Source: Oscillospiraceae bacterium
GTDB taxonomy: Bacteria; Bacillota; Clostridia; Oscillospirales; Oscillospiraceae
DNA: 64,000 nucleotides
Direction: 5' to 3'
Assembly (NCBI GenBank): GCA_015067585.1
Contig: SVMC01000003.1
Location: 1 to 64,000 of the forward strand
In this document: in pieces, positions 53,886 through 62,123 of the stretch
How the letters are laid out: the number at the start of each line of letters is the position of its first letter
How positions within the stretch are numbered: the stretch's first letter is position 1
Made by a program: the position numbers and the translations under genes
The notes under the pieces: generated by a model
The model's database searches: none
The model's input: the letters and a program-made list of their open reading frames with translations, nothing else
What the model was told of the DNA's origin: nothing

Positions 53886-54413
53886 GTGGCAAAAACGAAA
53901 AATCTTGCAAGAGTTGCCTTAGGTGCGGCGGCATTGACGCTTTGCGCATGGATCGCAGTCCCCACACCTGTGCCCTTTACCATGCAGAGCATGGCGGTGC
54001 TCACTGTGGCAGCCCTCCTTGGCCCGAAGGCTGGCTGTGCTTCTGTGGGAGTTTACCTCCTTTTGGGGGCTGTGGGATTGCCGGTGTTCTCCGGCTTCCG
54101 GGGCGGTGTGCAGGCGCTCCTTGGACCCACCGGGGGATATCTCATTGGTTTCCTTTTTTGCGCCTTTATTACCGGCCTGGCTTCGAAAAGAGGCAGGTCC
54201 CGCCATATTTTGGCGGCAGGAATGGCCTTGGGAATGCTTGCCTGCTATGGATTTGGTACCCTTTGGTATGCCGTTGGGTATGGAGCGGGAAATGTGTCTG
54301 CCATTGCAATGACTTGTGTTGTGCCTTTTTTGCTCCCGGATGCGGTAAAGCTGGCACTTTCACTGCTTTTGTCTGAGCGGATCCGAAAGAGTGGAATTAT
54401 GAACAATATGTAA
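53886..54413 (+). CDS. bioY: Biotin transporter S-component BioY
   Basis: The biotin-binding membrane component of an ECF-type importer. The 175-residue protein has five to six hydrophobic helices and the BioY blocks VPFTMQSMAVLTVAALLGPKAG, LPVFSGFRGG, and GPTGGYLIGFLF. Translation begins at GTG after a strong AAGGAGGGAG site. No EcfA or EcfT gene is nearby, so the ATPase module must be elsewhere. Length is typical. Confidence 0.92.
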   Translation: MAKTKNLARVALGAAALTLCAWIAVPTPVPFTMQSMAVLTVAALLGPKAGCASVGVYLLLGAVGLPVFSGFRGGVQALLGPTGGYLIGFLFCAFITGLASKRGRSRHILAAGMALGMLACYGFGTLWYAVGYGAGNVSAIAMTCVVPFLLPDAVKLALSLLLSERIRKSGIMNNM

Positions 54414-54453
54414 AAACAGTACCGTTTGCTTGGGATGGTACTGTTTTTTGCTT
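54414..54453 (+). terminator. Terminator of bioY
   Basis: AACAGTACC and GGTACTGTT arms followed by TTTT. Confidence 0.8.
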
Positions 54454-54568
54454 TTTGTTTCAGGGTAACAGATTGACAAAAATGTAAGGATTCGATAAAA
54501 TGATACAAGCTATTCGCTTAATTGTACTTTATTGTTGTGATCCGTTTAATTCAAAAAGGTGTAAAACC

Positions 54569-56014
54569 ATGAAAAAGAAAACTGTATTGATTTTGGCGCT
54601 CTGTTTGCTGCTTGTTTTTTTGGCGGCTGCCGTTTTGATGATCCGCCCTATGCAGCGCGGCTTTTGGAAAGCACAGATCCTGTCTGAACGGACGATCGAT
54701 GGTGCGGCGGTACGGGAAGAAGAAAGCAATTCTATCCTCGGCGGATTGACACGCCTTGAGCGCACCTATGATCTTTCCAATGGTGATCAGGTGGTATTTG
54801 GAAGAATGGCCCCAGGGGACAAAGACTCTGCCTATCACATGGTGCATAGCGACATTCTTGATTGCCGTGAAGGTACTGTATGGTACTATGATCATGAAAC
54901 AAACTTCTGGAAAACCACACCCCTTGCCGAAATGGAGCTGGGTACGACCTGCGTCTATATTGACGGTGATGCACAGGATTACTTTATCTATGTTCCGATT
55001 GGTTACCAGGTGCTGGAAAACAACAGCTTGCGGGAGAATGGCAGCAAAGGATACCTGTCTGTAATCAAAGAAGGCAGCCATTGGAGACTTCGTCTTTACG
55101 GTAGCTTCCTGCAGGCTGGTACGGTTTGCGATTATTCCATCCTGCGTTCCTCCGGCGATGAGCCGCTTTTGAATATTGCGGCTGAGAATGTCAAGAAGCT
55201 GTGGTCCACCTATTGTAATAATGGTGATGGCCGTTGGTGCTATGATGGCTACTATTTCCCTGCGGCGGACACCTATATCCCGACGGGTGATGGCTGCCTG
55301 TTCCGTTGTGTTGCGGCTTATTTTGCCAAGAGTATGGAATGGCAGGCAGGTTCTTCCCGCTGTGCCGCGGATCTGAGTATTGCGATTCTCGACACCATTG
55401 CCCTCCAGCAAACGGAAGAAGGATATTTCCCGACCATGTCCGGCAGCACATGGCTTCAGGCGGATTATGGAATTGAACCCGGTTTTTATGATACCCGCTT
55501 CAATTCCGATCTTCTGCTGATCTATGAGCATTTCATGACCAGAACAGAGGGGTTTACGGAAGTGATTTCCCGCTATTTTGACTTTTATCTTGATTTTGCT
55601 GAGCAGCACCACTACGAAACGGAAAATGGCGGGTATTTGATTTGGGACTATAATAATGCCACACAGCCGGTCCATTGTTCTCTCAACCATCAGCTTGCTG
55701 AAATGCTGATCCTTTACCGTTTTGCGGCACTGCTGGATCGTCCTGAACTGGAGGAAATGGCAGACCTTATGCTCCTTGGCATCGAGGATACCTGGGAAGG
55801 CTGGATCATGGAGGACAACAATCTGCACTACTGCTATATGGATGGCGGTGTTTTCGGCAAAGATGATTATCCCTACCTGACATACAATGATCTCTATACC
55901 ATGCAGCAGGAATTCGAGAAGATGGGTCGTGGGCGCAATGAAGCGCTGGACCGTCTGATGGAAGCGAAGCTTCACTGGATGCAGGCCAATGGTGTGACGG
56001 GATACCATAGCTGA
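54569..56014 (+). CDS. Membrane-anchored protein of unknown function, possible alpha/alpha-barrel
   Basis: A 481-residue protein with an N-terminal membrane anchor (KKKTVLILALCLLLVFLAAAVLMI) and no lipobox. The first 220 mature residues look beta-rich. The second half is helical and rich in Tyr, Trp and Asp (GIEPGFYDTRFNSDLLLIYEHFM, GGYLIWDYNNATQPVHCSLNHQ, YPYLTYNDLYTMQQEF), which resembles a six-helix-pair toroid as in glycoside hydrolases or glucuronyl C5-epimerases; I cannot confirm which. AAAAGGTG precedes the ATG. The next gene is another secreted protein 38 nt later, so both may act on cell-wall or surface glycans. Confidence 0.65.
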   Translation: MKKKTVLILALCLLLVFLAAAVLMIRPMQRGFWKAQILSERTIDGAAVREEESNSILGGLTRLERTYDLSNGDQVVFGRMAPGDKDSAYHMVHSDILDCREGTVWYYDHETNFWKTTPLAEMELGTTCVYIDGDAQDYFIYVPIGYQVLENNSLRENGSKGYLSVIKEGSHWRLRLYGSFLQAGTVCDYSILRSSGDEPLLNIAAENVKKLWSTYCNNGDGRWCYDGYYFPAADTYIPTGDGCLFRCVAAYFAKSMEWQAGSSRCAADLSIAILDTIALQQTEEGYFPTMSGSTWLQADYGIEPGFYDTRFNSDLLLIYEHFMTRTEGFTEVISRYFDFYLDFAEQHHYETENGGYLIWDYNNATQPVHCSLNHQLAEMLILYRFAALLDRPELEEMADLMLLGIEDTWEGWIMEDNNLHYCYMDGGVFGKDDYPYLTYNDLYTMQQEFEKMGRGRNEALDRLMEAKLHWMQANGVTGYHS

Positions 56015-56052
56015 CCTGTGATCACTTCTGAATACTGACCCGGAGGAATCCT

Positions 56053-57492
56053 ATGAAAAAACGAATTCTGTCATTGCTGCTTGCCTTTTCACTATGTATT
56101 GGAACCTTTGGCTACATAACAAATGAGGTTCAGGCGGGCACAGTGACTGACAATGATATCATCAATGCGGTATTGGTGGTCTTTAATTATAATGAAGGAA
56201 CCTACGACTCTGTCAACCGCAATGACAACGGCGCTTTGTCCATCGGCAAGCTGCAGTGGCACGGGCAGCGGGCGCTGGAGCTTATGAAGGATATCGCGGC
56301 AGCGGATCCTGCAACAGCGCAGCGGCTTTTAGGCGAGAGCCTGTATTATGAAGTCACCGGGGCTTACAGTGGTGCGTGGAATTACCGCACCCTGAGCCAG
56401 AGTGAGGGAGCCTGTTTCAGTGCGCTTCTGGCTACCAACGCATCCCGAAGCATTCAGGATGCCCTCGCCAGAAAGGACATCAGCACCTACATTTCTCACG
56501 GCAGAGCTGTCGGCATCAATACGGCACAGGCAATGGTATACTACTGCGATTTAGAGAACCAGTATGGCCCCGGCGGTGCGGGCAATCTTGTATCGAAGAT
56601 CAAAAACCGTACCGGAAAATTGACCGTCGATTCTCTGGAAGAGCTGCATAACAACCTCCTGCAGGTGACCGGCAATTATCACAGCCGCCGCAACTGGGTC
56701 TACGGCTATTGCAGCAGCATTGACTGGAGCAATCTGAGCTACAATCCGGGCAGCAGCGGCAATACAGGATATACGCCGCCTCCTGTTCCGAAAAATTTAG
56801 ATGTGCAGCCGCCGGAGATTAAAAATGCGTCTATCCAGTGCCTGAATCCGGAAGTTTTCCGGGTAGAGGTGGAAGCTTCTGACAATGTGCGTGTTTCCGA
56901 TTGCCGCGTGGAGATCGCAACCAAACAAAACAGCAAGGCGGATTGGGCAGGCTATGCCAGCCTTTCCGGAAAGACATGGAGCCTGGACTTTTCCACAGGC
57001 GGCAGCTATGCTGACGCGGAGCATTTTTACATCACCGTCACCGTATCCGACCCTTCCGGCAACGGCAGCAGCGCGGATCTTGAGGTGACCCGGCGGGAAC
57101 TGCGCATTGCCCAGGGTGATGTGAATAATGCCTGCCTTCGGGATGGTCATCATTACACTTTCCTCCACACCACGGAAGCAGGCTGCATTTCTCCCGGCTT
57201 CCGTGTGGAGCAGTGCAGCGAATGCCTGAAGCTGCACTATGTCAAGATGGAGCCTGCCAAACGCCATCGATTCCTGATCGTATCTGTACCTGCAACCTGC
57301 AGCCATGGCGGCTATATCCACTATACCTGCAAGGATTGTGATGTGGAGACCAAGGAACCCACGACATCAAGCAAAGATCATAACTGGGGAGAGTGGTATC
57401 CCAATAAATCCACAGGTATGATGGAGCGGAGCTGCATTGACTGCGCAATAGTGCAGAATGCTGCGGAATATGCTTATTTGCAGCCGAATTAA
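56053..57492 (+). CDS. Secreted lysozyme-like protein with C-terminal Cys-rich repeats
   Basis: A 479-residue secreted protein. Residues 1-28 are a signal peptide (ILSLLLAFSLCIGTFGYITNEVQAG). Residues 34-230: lysozyme/chitosanase-like domain with VFNYNEGTYDSVNRNDNGALSIGKLQWHGQRAL, where the Glu of NEG would be the catalytic acid. ~255-345: Ig-like beta domain (PPEIKNASIQCLNPEVFRVEV). ~360-479: Cys/His pairs (CSECLKLHY, CSHGGYIHYTCKDC, CIDCA) as in other clostridial surface proteins. GGAGG before the ATG. Probably cuts peptidoglycan or another beta-1,4 hexosamine polymer outside the cell. Confidence 0.8.
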   Translation: MKKRILSLLLAFSLCIGTFGYITNEVQAGTVTDNDIINAVLVVFNYNEGTYDSVNRNDNGALSIGKLQWHGQRALELMKDIAAADPATAQRLLGESLYYEVTGAYSGAWNYRTLSQSEGACFSALLATNASRSIQDALARKDISTYISHGRAVGINTAQAMVYYCDLENQYGPGGAGNLVSKIKNRTGKLTVDSLEELHNNLLQVTGNYHSRRNWVYGYCSSIDWSNLSYNPGSSGNTGYTPPPVPKNLDVQPPEIKNASIQCLNPEVFRVEVEASDNVRVSDCRVEIATKQNSKADWAGYASLSGKTWSLDFSTGGSYADAEHFYITVTVSDPSGNGSSADLEVTRRELRIAQGDVNNACLRDGHHYTFLHTTEAGCISPGFRVEQCSECLKLHYVKMEPAKRHRFLIVSVPATCSHGGYIHYTCKDCDVETKEPTTSSKDHNWGEWYPNKSTGMMERSCIDCAIVQNAAEYAYLQPN

Positions 57493-57498
57493 ACAGAT

Positions 57499-57538
57499 AA
57501 CATCCGCTTTCCTGCAGGGAGAGCGGATGTTTTTTATG
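57499..57538. terminator. Bidirectional terminator
   Basis: ACATCCGCT and AGCGGATGT arms with T-rich flank on the plus strand. Confidence 0.7.
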
Positions 57539-57934
57539 TCAACGGCAGCCGTGGCGTATGAGATTTTTCCCGAAGGTGCTTTTTGGGGGGTTCTTTTTCT
57601 TGACCCGCTGAGAGATCAGGAACAGTTGCCGGCAAATGATGATGAGACAGAAGAGCATCCCAAACAAGGAGCCGAACAGCTTATCCTGATATTCTTCCAC
57701 GCTATCTTCATAATCGACAAATACATAGCCGTCCTTTTCCATGGATTTGATATGGTTATGGGGCACATTGCCGCAGATGACCCGGAAGCGGTCTCCCGGC
57801 TGGATCTTAGAGAGGACGATCTGGGAATTGATGCCTTTCAGCGAATAAAAATCACCCCGAGTATCCACGATTTCCGGTGATGCTTCATGGGGCAGGTGCT
57901 GAACATATGTTGTATTTGGGCGCTTTTTCGCCAT
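57539..57934 (-). CDS. Hypothetical membrane protein
   Basis: A 131-residue protein. Residues 1-85 are soluble and polar, with EIVDTRGDFYSLKGINSQIVLSKIQPGDRFRVICG in the middle; one hydrophobic helix follows (LFGSLFGMLFCLIIICRQLFLI), then a basic tail with KKKNPPK. Not recognised. It lies 23 nt after the DUF4304-like gene on the same strand, with which it may be co-transcribed. The ATG is preceded by a weak GAGGTG. Confidence 0.6.
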   Translation of the reverse strand: MAKKRPNTTYVQHLPHEASPEIVDTRGDFYSLKGINSQIVLSKIQPGDRFRVICGNVPHNHIKSMEKDGYVFVDYEDSVEEYQDKLFGSLFGMLFCLIIICRQLFLISQRVKKKNPPKSTFGKNLIRHGCR

Positions 57935-57957
57935 AGCATCACCTCAGATAAGAAATA

Positions 57958-58374
57958 TTACAACTTAGAAAGATCAACGCTTGTCAGGTAACGCCTTGCG
58001 GCAGGGGTGCATTGTCCGGACAGCCGTCCTTCGATTGCACAGATTCTGAGTTTTTGCAGATCGCCATACATAGCTTCCCATTTCCGAATCAGGTGCAGAA
58101 GATTTTCGTATGTGATCGGCTTTTTGTTTTCTGTCTGGTCTACACGGTAGGTGATCTGGCATTTTCCAATCGTTCTGATTGGGGATGATGCGAGTTCTTG
58201 CAGGCCAATGCCAAAATAGTAATACCATACATCTGCACCATACTGCGACTTCTGGATGGAGAAGACCAGTGAGAGGGAGCCAAGTGTCTTATACCAGGTC
58301 AGTTTGACCTTTTTGTAGCCCATCTTTTTGAGATGAGGGGCAAGTGCCAAAGCAAATTCTTCCGGTGTTTGCAT
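57958..58374 (-). CDS. DUF4304-like hypothetical protein
   Basis: A 138-residue soluble protein with the DUF4304-like pattern LKKMGYKKVKLTWYKTLGSLSLVFSIQKSQYGADVWYY, followed by an alpha-helical half with HLIRKWEAMYGDLQKL. This family is of unknown function and often occurs near toxin or immunity genes, but there is no such evidence here. AAAGGAT before ATG; longer frames upstream are not supported. Confidence 0.75.
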   Translation of the reverse strand: MQTPEEFALALAPHLKKMGYKKVKLTWYKTLGSLSLVFSIQKSQYGADVWYYYFGIGLQELASSPIRTIGKCQITYRVDQTENKKPITYENLLHLIRKWEAMYGDLQKLRICAIEGRLSGQCTPAARRYLTSVDLSKL

Positions 58375-58454
58375 GGTATCACATCCTTTCTGATTTATCA
58401 TACCATAAATTGCAGAACAGAACAAGGTTGGGTGGGTACTACAGACAATGGATG

Positions 58455-58487
58455 AAAAATGCCGGGCAGAGGTTTTCTCTGCCCGGC
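58455..58487 (-). terminator. Terminator of the NhaC-like gene
   Basis: GCCGGGCAGAG and CTCTGCCCGGC are perfect arms; on the minus strand ATTTTTC follows, 24 nt after the stop. Confidence 0.85.
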
Positions 58488-58510
58488 GGGGTTGATGTAG
58501 ATGTGATTGA

Positions 58511-60253
58511 TTATGCCTTGGACTTCTGCAGCTTCTTGATCACGAACAGGGTGCCGATGGTCAGCACGATGCCGAGGGGCAGTACCACCCAGATGTTGGG
58601 CAGGAAGCCGGAGATGACGAAGCAGACGAAGGAGATGGCAGCTACGGTGATGGCGTAGGGCAGCTGAGTGGCAACATGGTCCACATGGTTGCACTGTGCG
58701 CCGGCGGAAGCCATGATGGTGGTGTCGGAGATGGGGGAGCAGTGGTCACCGCAAACAGCACCGGCCAGGCAGGCGGACACGCCAACGAACAGCAGGGGGC
58801 TGGTTTCGGGGAAGATGCTGGTAACGATGGGGATGAGGATGCCGAAGGTACCCCAGGAGGTGCCGGTAGCGAAGGACAGGAAGCAGGCCACAACGAAGAT
58901 GATTGCGGGCAGGAAGGAGAACAGACCTGCAGCAGCGGAGGACATGATGCCTGCAACGAAGAACTTGGCACCCAGCAGACCGGTCATGTTCTTCAGGCTG
59001 GTGGCCAGGGTCAGGATCAGGATGGGGGGAACCATGGCGATGAAGCCCTGGGGAACGCACTTCATAGCATCCTTGAAGCTGATGACCCGGCGGAGCAGCA
59101 TATAAACAACGATGATGATCAGGGAGATGATACCGCCCCAGGGAAGGCCGATGTAAGCGTCGGTGTTGCCAAAGGCTGCGATGAAGTCGCCTGCGCACTC
59201 GGTGCCGCCCCATGCGTCAACGCCGAAGAAGCCGCCCACATGGATCAGGCCGAATACGCTGGAGATGATCAGAACGATGACGGGGAAGATCAGGTCGAAG
59301 ACGCGACCGCGGTCAGTGACAGGGGCTTCGTCATTGATGGCAATGTCGTCAGTGTTGCCGATGACATCGCCCTGCACGGCCTTGAATTCAAAGCCTGCCA
59401 TCTTGCCATAGTCAAAGCCCATGATAGAGATGGCAATGATGAACACGAAGGTCAGCAGAGAGTAGAAGTTGAAGGGGATGGCTTTGATAAAGAGCTCCAG
59501 ACCGGAGTAGGTCTCGCTCTCAACGCAGCCGGAAACTGCTGCGGCCCAGGAGGAGATGGGAGCGATCATGCAGACGGGAGCTGCGGTGGCATCGATGAGG
59601 TATGCCAGCTTGACGCGGGAGATCTTCTTGGCATCGGTGACAGGACGCATAACGGAACCGACAGTCAGGCAGTTGAAGTAGTCGTCGATGAAGATCAGAA
59701 CACCCAGAGCAAAGGTAGCCAGTGCAGCGCCGATCTTGGTCTTGACATGGGTAGCTGCCCAGCGGCCGAAGGCCTGGGAGCCGCCTGCACGGTTCACCAG
59801 AGCAACGATGATGCCCAGGATGACCAGGAAGGCGAAGATGCCGGCGCCGTCAGCGATGGAAGCCATCAGACCGTCGGTAACAACGGCATCAACGGTACCT
59901 GCAAAGTTGAAGTTGGTGTACATCAGGCCGCCGAGGACGACACCGACGAACAGGGAGGAATAAACTTCCTTGGTGATCAGGGCCAGAGCGATGGCCACAA
60001 TGGGGGGAACGAGTGCCCAGAAGGTGCCGTACATGGAACTGCCGGCTTCTTCCTGACCGGAACCACCACAGGTGGAACAGGTATATTCGGTTTCGTCGCC
60101 GGTTTCATAATCGGCAACGGCAACAACACCGGCGCCTTCGCATTCGCTGCAATCCTGCATACGAACCGCGCCGTTGGTGGTGACTGCACCGACGATGACT
60201 GCCGCGATGATCACGAAGACGACGATCAGTGCAATGATGGATGAACGTTTCAT
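58511..60253 (-). CDS. lysW: NhaC-family transporter under lysine riboswitch control (LysW-like)
   Basis: A 580-residue membrane protein with about 12 spans, of the NhaC Na+/H+ antiporter family. Its 5' leader contains a lysine riboswitch, so it is more likely a lysine carrier; NhaC-family members with such leaders were proposed as lysine transporters (LysW). Key parts: IDDYFNCLTVGSVMRPV, a PVCMIAPISSWAA segment, ATGTSWGTFGILIPI, and GDHCSPISDTTIMASAG. After the first span, residues 35-66 hold two CxxCxGxG units (Cys35, 38, 59, 62), DnaJ-like and rare in transporters. AGGAG is 8 nt before this ATG; a GTG three codons earlier is possible. Confidence 0.85.
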   Translation of the reverse strand: MKRSSIIALIVVFVIIAAVIVGAVTTNGAVRMQDCSECEGAGVVAVADYETGDETEYTCSTCGGSGQEEAGSSMYGTFWALVPPIVAIALALITKEVYSSLFVGVVLGGLMYTNFNFAGTVDAVVTDGLMASIADGAGIFAFLVILGIIVALVNRAGGSQAFGRWAATHVKTKIGAALATFALGVLIFIDDYFNCLTVGSVMRPVTDAKKISRVKLAYLIDATAAPVCMIAPISSWAAAVSGCVESETYSGLELFIKAIPFNFYSLLTFVFIIAISIMGFDYGKMAGFEFKAVQGDVIGNTDDIAINDEAPVTDRGRVFDLIFPVIVLIISSVFGLIHVGGFFGVDAWGGTECAGDFIAAFGNTDAYIGLPWGGIISLIIIVVYMLLRRVISFKDAMKCVPQGFIAMVPPILILTLATSLKNMTGLLGAKFFVAGIMSSAAAGLFSFLPAIIFVVACFLSFATGTSWGTFGILIPIVTSIFPETSPLLFVGVSACLAGAVCGDHCSPISDTTIMASAGAQCNHVDHVATQLPYAITVAAISFVCFVISGFLPNIWVVLPLGIVLTIGTLFVIKKLQKSKA

Positions 60254-60268
60254 TCTTTTCACTCCTAT

Positions 60269-60307
60269 AAAAATAAAAATTGCGTCATGATAGGGTCATG
60301 ACGCAAT
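60269..60307 (-). terminator. Riboswitch expression-platform terminator
   Basis: On the minus strand, ATTGCGTCATGA and TCATGACGCAAT are perfect 12-bp arms followed by TTTTTATTTT, directly between the aptamer and the transporter gene. Confidence 0.9.
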
Positions 60308-60325
60308 ACAAGTAACTGCATTAGA

Positions 60326-60488
60326 CATGACAGCGCTCCACAGATGTGACAGTCTGACGGATCTTCTCCGCCAGCCCGGCGATTCCCGCGGCAGGCACCG
60401 CGAAAACACCTCGGCGAATTCCCCTTTCAGCGCCCGGCTGCCTGACCGGCATTCACGCCTACTGATGTCATTCGCACCTCTATCATAA
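60326..60488 (-). promoter_or_regulatory. Lysine riboswitch (L box)
   Basis: On the minus strand the leader begins GATAGAGGTGCG, then AGTAGGCG, GCCGGTCAGGC, CTGAAAGGGG, CGCCGAGGT, GGGCTGGCGG and CTGTCAC, and closes with GGAGCGCTGTCAT, which pairs with the 5' ATGATAG as P1 (one G-U). These are the L-box consensus elements in the right order. With lysine bound, the downstream terminator would form and the transporter would be off. Confidence 0.92.
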
Positions 60489-60500
60489 CTTTATACATAT

Positions 60501-60527
60501 ATTATAATGAAAGCCCCTGTTTGTCAA
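60501..60527 (-). promoter_or_regulatory. Promoter of the riboswitch transcript
   Basis: On the minus strand: TTGACA, 15 bp, TATAAT (or 18 bp to TAATAT), about 15-20 bp before the aptamer. Confidence 0.65.
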
Positions 60528-60633
60528 CAGAATTCTATGTTTTACATGGTTTTTTTCTATTTTTGGCAGATCAGTGCTTTTTGTCGAACGATGCCGGGGC
60601 GGGACGCATATGCTAATGGCAGGAGGGATGAGG

Positions 60634-60888
60634 ATGAATGGATTTTATTTTACCTTTCGATCCGTAACGGCGGCACAGAAAGGCCACAGAGCGCTGTCGC
60701 TGGCAGGGGTTCCGTCCACGATGCTGCGCACTCCGGCGACCCTTTCGGTGCATGGCTGCGGTCATTGTCTGCGGGTATCCTCCCGCTGGGCAGCGCAGGC
60801 GGCAAAGGTACTGCAGGGCAGTGGGGTACAGCGCTGTTATGTACGCAGCGGAGACAGATTTGAGGAGGCCCAAGGTGATCTACTTTGA
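60634..60888 (+). CDS. DUF3343 putative Se/S carrier-like protein
   Basis: An 84-residue protein of the DUF3343 family (small, alpha/beta, sometimes called Se/S carrier-like). It has a FTFRSVTAAQKGHRALSLAGVPSTMLRTP start and the Cys pair GCGHCLRV. The next gene, a cysteine desulfurase-like enzyme, starts 14 nt inside this one, so they probably hand over sulfur or selenium. AGGAGGG is in front of the ATG; longer frames upstream lack a site. Confidence 0.85.
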   Translation: MNGFYFTFRSVTAAQKGHRALSLAGVPSTMLRTPATLSVHGCGHCLRVSSRWAAQAAKVLQGSGVQRCYVRSGDRFEEAQGDLL

Positions 60889-62005
60889 TGCGGCAGCCAC
60901 CACGCTGCAGAAACCTCCTTCTGTCCGCCGTGCGGTAAACCGTGCCATGGAGCAGCTTGCCAGCCCCGGAAGGGGTGGGTATTGGGCTGCGCAGTCTGCG
61001 GAGCGAGCCATGTTTGAATGCCGCCTTGAGGCGGCAAAATTGTTTTCCTGTGAGCCGGAGCAGGCGGTGTTCACCATGAATGCCACCCATGGCCTGAATC
61101 TTGCCATCAAAAGCCTGGTATCAACGGGAGACCGGGTAGTGATCTCCGGCTTTGAACACAATGCGGTGCGCCGTCCCCTGCATGCGGTGGGAGCAAAGAT
61201 TGTAGTGGCAGGCAGAAAGCTCTTTGACCGGGAGGAACTGCTGAATGCCTTTGATAAGGAAATTACCAGGAATACAGCGGCGGTGGTCTGTACCCATGTG
61301 TCCAATGTGTTCGGCTATATTCTGCCTCTTGAAGAGCTTGCGGCGCTTTGCCGGGAGAGGGGAGTGCCGCTGATCGTGGATGCGTCTCAGTCCGCAGGGA
61401 GTCTGGCGGTGTCCATGAAATCTTTGGGGGCGCAGTTTATTGCCATGCCCGGGCATAAGGGCCTTTTTGGTCCCCAGGGTACGGGGCTTCTTCTGTGCGC
61501 CCAGCCGGGAAGACCCTTGATGGAGGGTGGTACCGGCACGCAATCCAGGCTTCCGGCAATGCCGGAGGAACTTCCCGAGCGGTTGGAGGCAGGTACGCCA
61601 AATGTGTGCGGTATTGCGGGCCTTTTGGCGGGATTGCAGTTTTTGGGGGATTGCGGCGGTGGAGAGATCCTTCGTCATGAAACCGCCCTTCGCTGCCGCC
61701 TGCAGGCAAAGCTTCGGAAATACCGCGCAGTACAATGCTTTTCCGCACTGCCTGAACTGCAAAGCGGTGTGCTCTCTATGCGGATCGACGGTGTGGACTG
61801 TGAGGACGCGGCGCAGATGCTGGCACAGAAGGGGATCGCCGTGCGTGCGGGTCTTCATTGCGCCCCGCTGGCCCACGAGAGTGCGGGGACATTGGATGGG
61901 GGGACACTGCGCATCAGCTTTAGTCCCTTTAATACTACCCGTGAGGTGGAGCAACTTGCATGCGCTATGGCGGAGATCCTTTATTTAACCGAAAGAAACA
62001 GGTAA
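60875..62005 (+). CDS. Cysteine desulfurase/selenocysteine lyase-like class V aminotransferase
   Basis: A PLP enzyme of 376 residues starting with GTG. VIYFDAAATT opens it; NATHGLNLAIKSL, SGFEHNAVRRPL, DASQSAGS, and GHKGLFGPQGTG (Lys195, Schiff base) follow. Cys329 in RAGLHCAPLAHE is the persulfide site, of the SufS/CsdA-like group. GAGGAGG lies 6 nt before GTG. Translationally coupled to the DUF3343 gene. No iron-sulphur scaffold genes or selD are in the window. Confidence 0.9.
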   Translation: MIYFDAAATTLQKPPSVRRAVNRAMEQLASPGRGGYWAAQSAERAMFECRLEAAKLFSCEPEQAVFTMNATHGLNLAIKSLVSTGDRVVISGFEHNAVRRPLHAVGAKIVVAGRKLFDREELLNAFDKEITRNTAAVVCTHVSNVFGYILPLEELAALCRERGVPLIVDASQSAGSLAVSMKSLGAQFIAMPGHKGLFGPQGTGLLLCAQPGRPLMEGGTGTQSRLPAMPEELPERLEAGTPNVCGIAGLLAGLQFLGDCGGGEILRHETALRCRLQAKLRKYRAVQCFSALPELQSGVLSMRIDGVDCEDAAQMLAQKGIAVRAGLHCAPLAHESAGTLDGGTLRISFSPFNTTREVEQLACAMAEILYLTERNR

Positions 62006-62029
62006 TACCGAAAAAATACGGATTCCCAC

Positions 62030-62058
62030 TTGCCAATGGGCGGAATTTGCACTATAAT
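62030..62058 (+). promoter_or_regulatory. Promoter of cdaA-cdaR
   Basis: TTGCCA, 17 bp, TATAAT; 65 bp before cdaA. Confidence 0.7.
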
Positions 62059-62123
62059 AAATTGATGATTATAAGTGCAACTATGCCCTTTTTTAGAAGA
62101 ACGCAATGTGGGGTGAATCACGA

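Noticed and set aside
58676-60244. 522-codon plus-strand frame opposite the NhaC-like gene
   Set aside because: Its Asp/Gly/His-rich translation is typical of the complement of a membrane protein gene.
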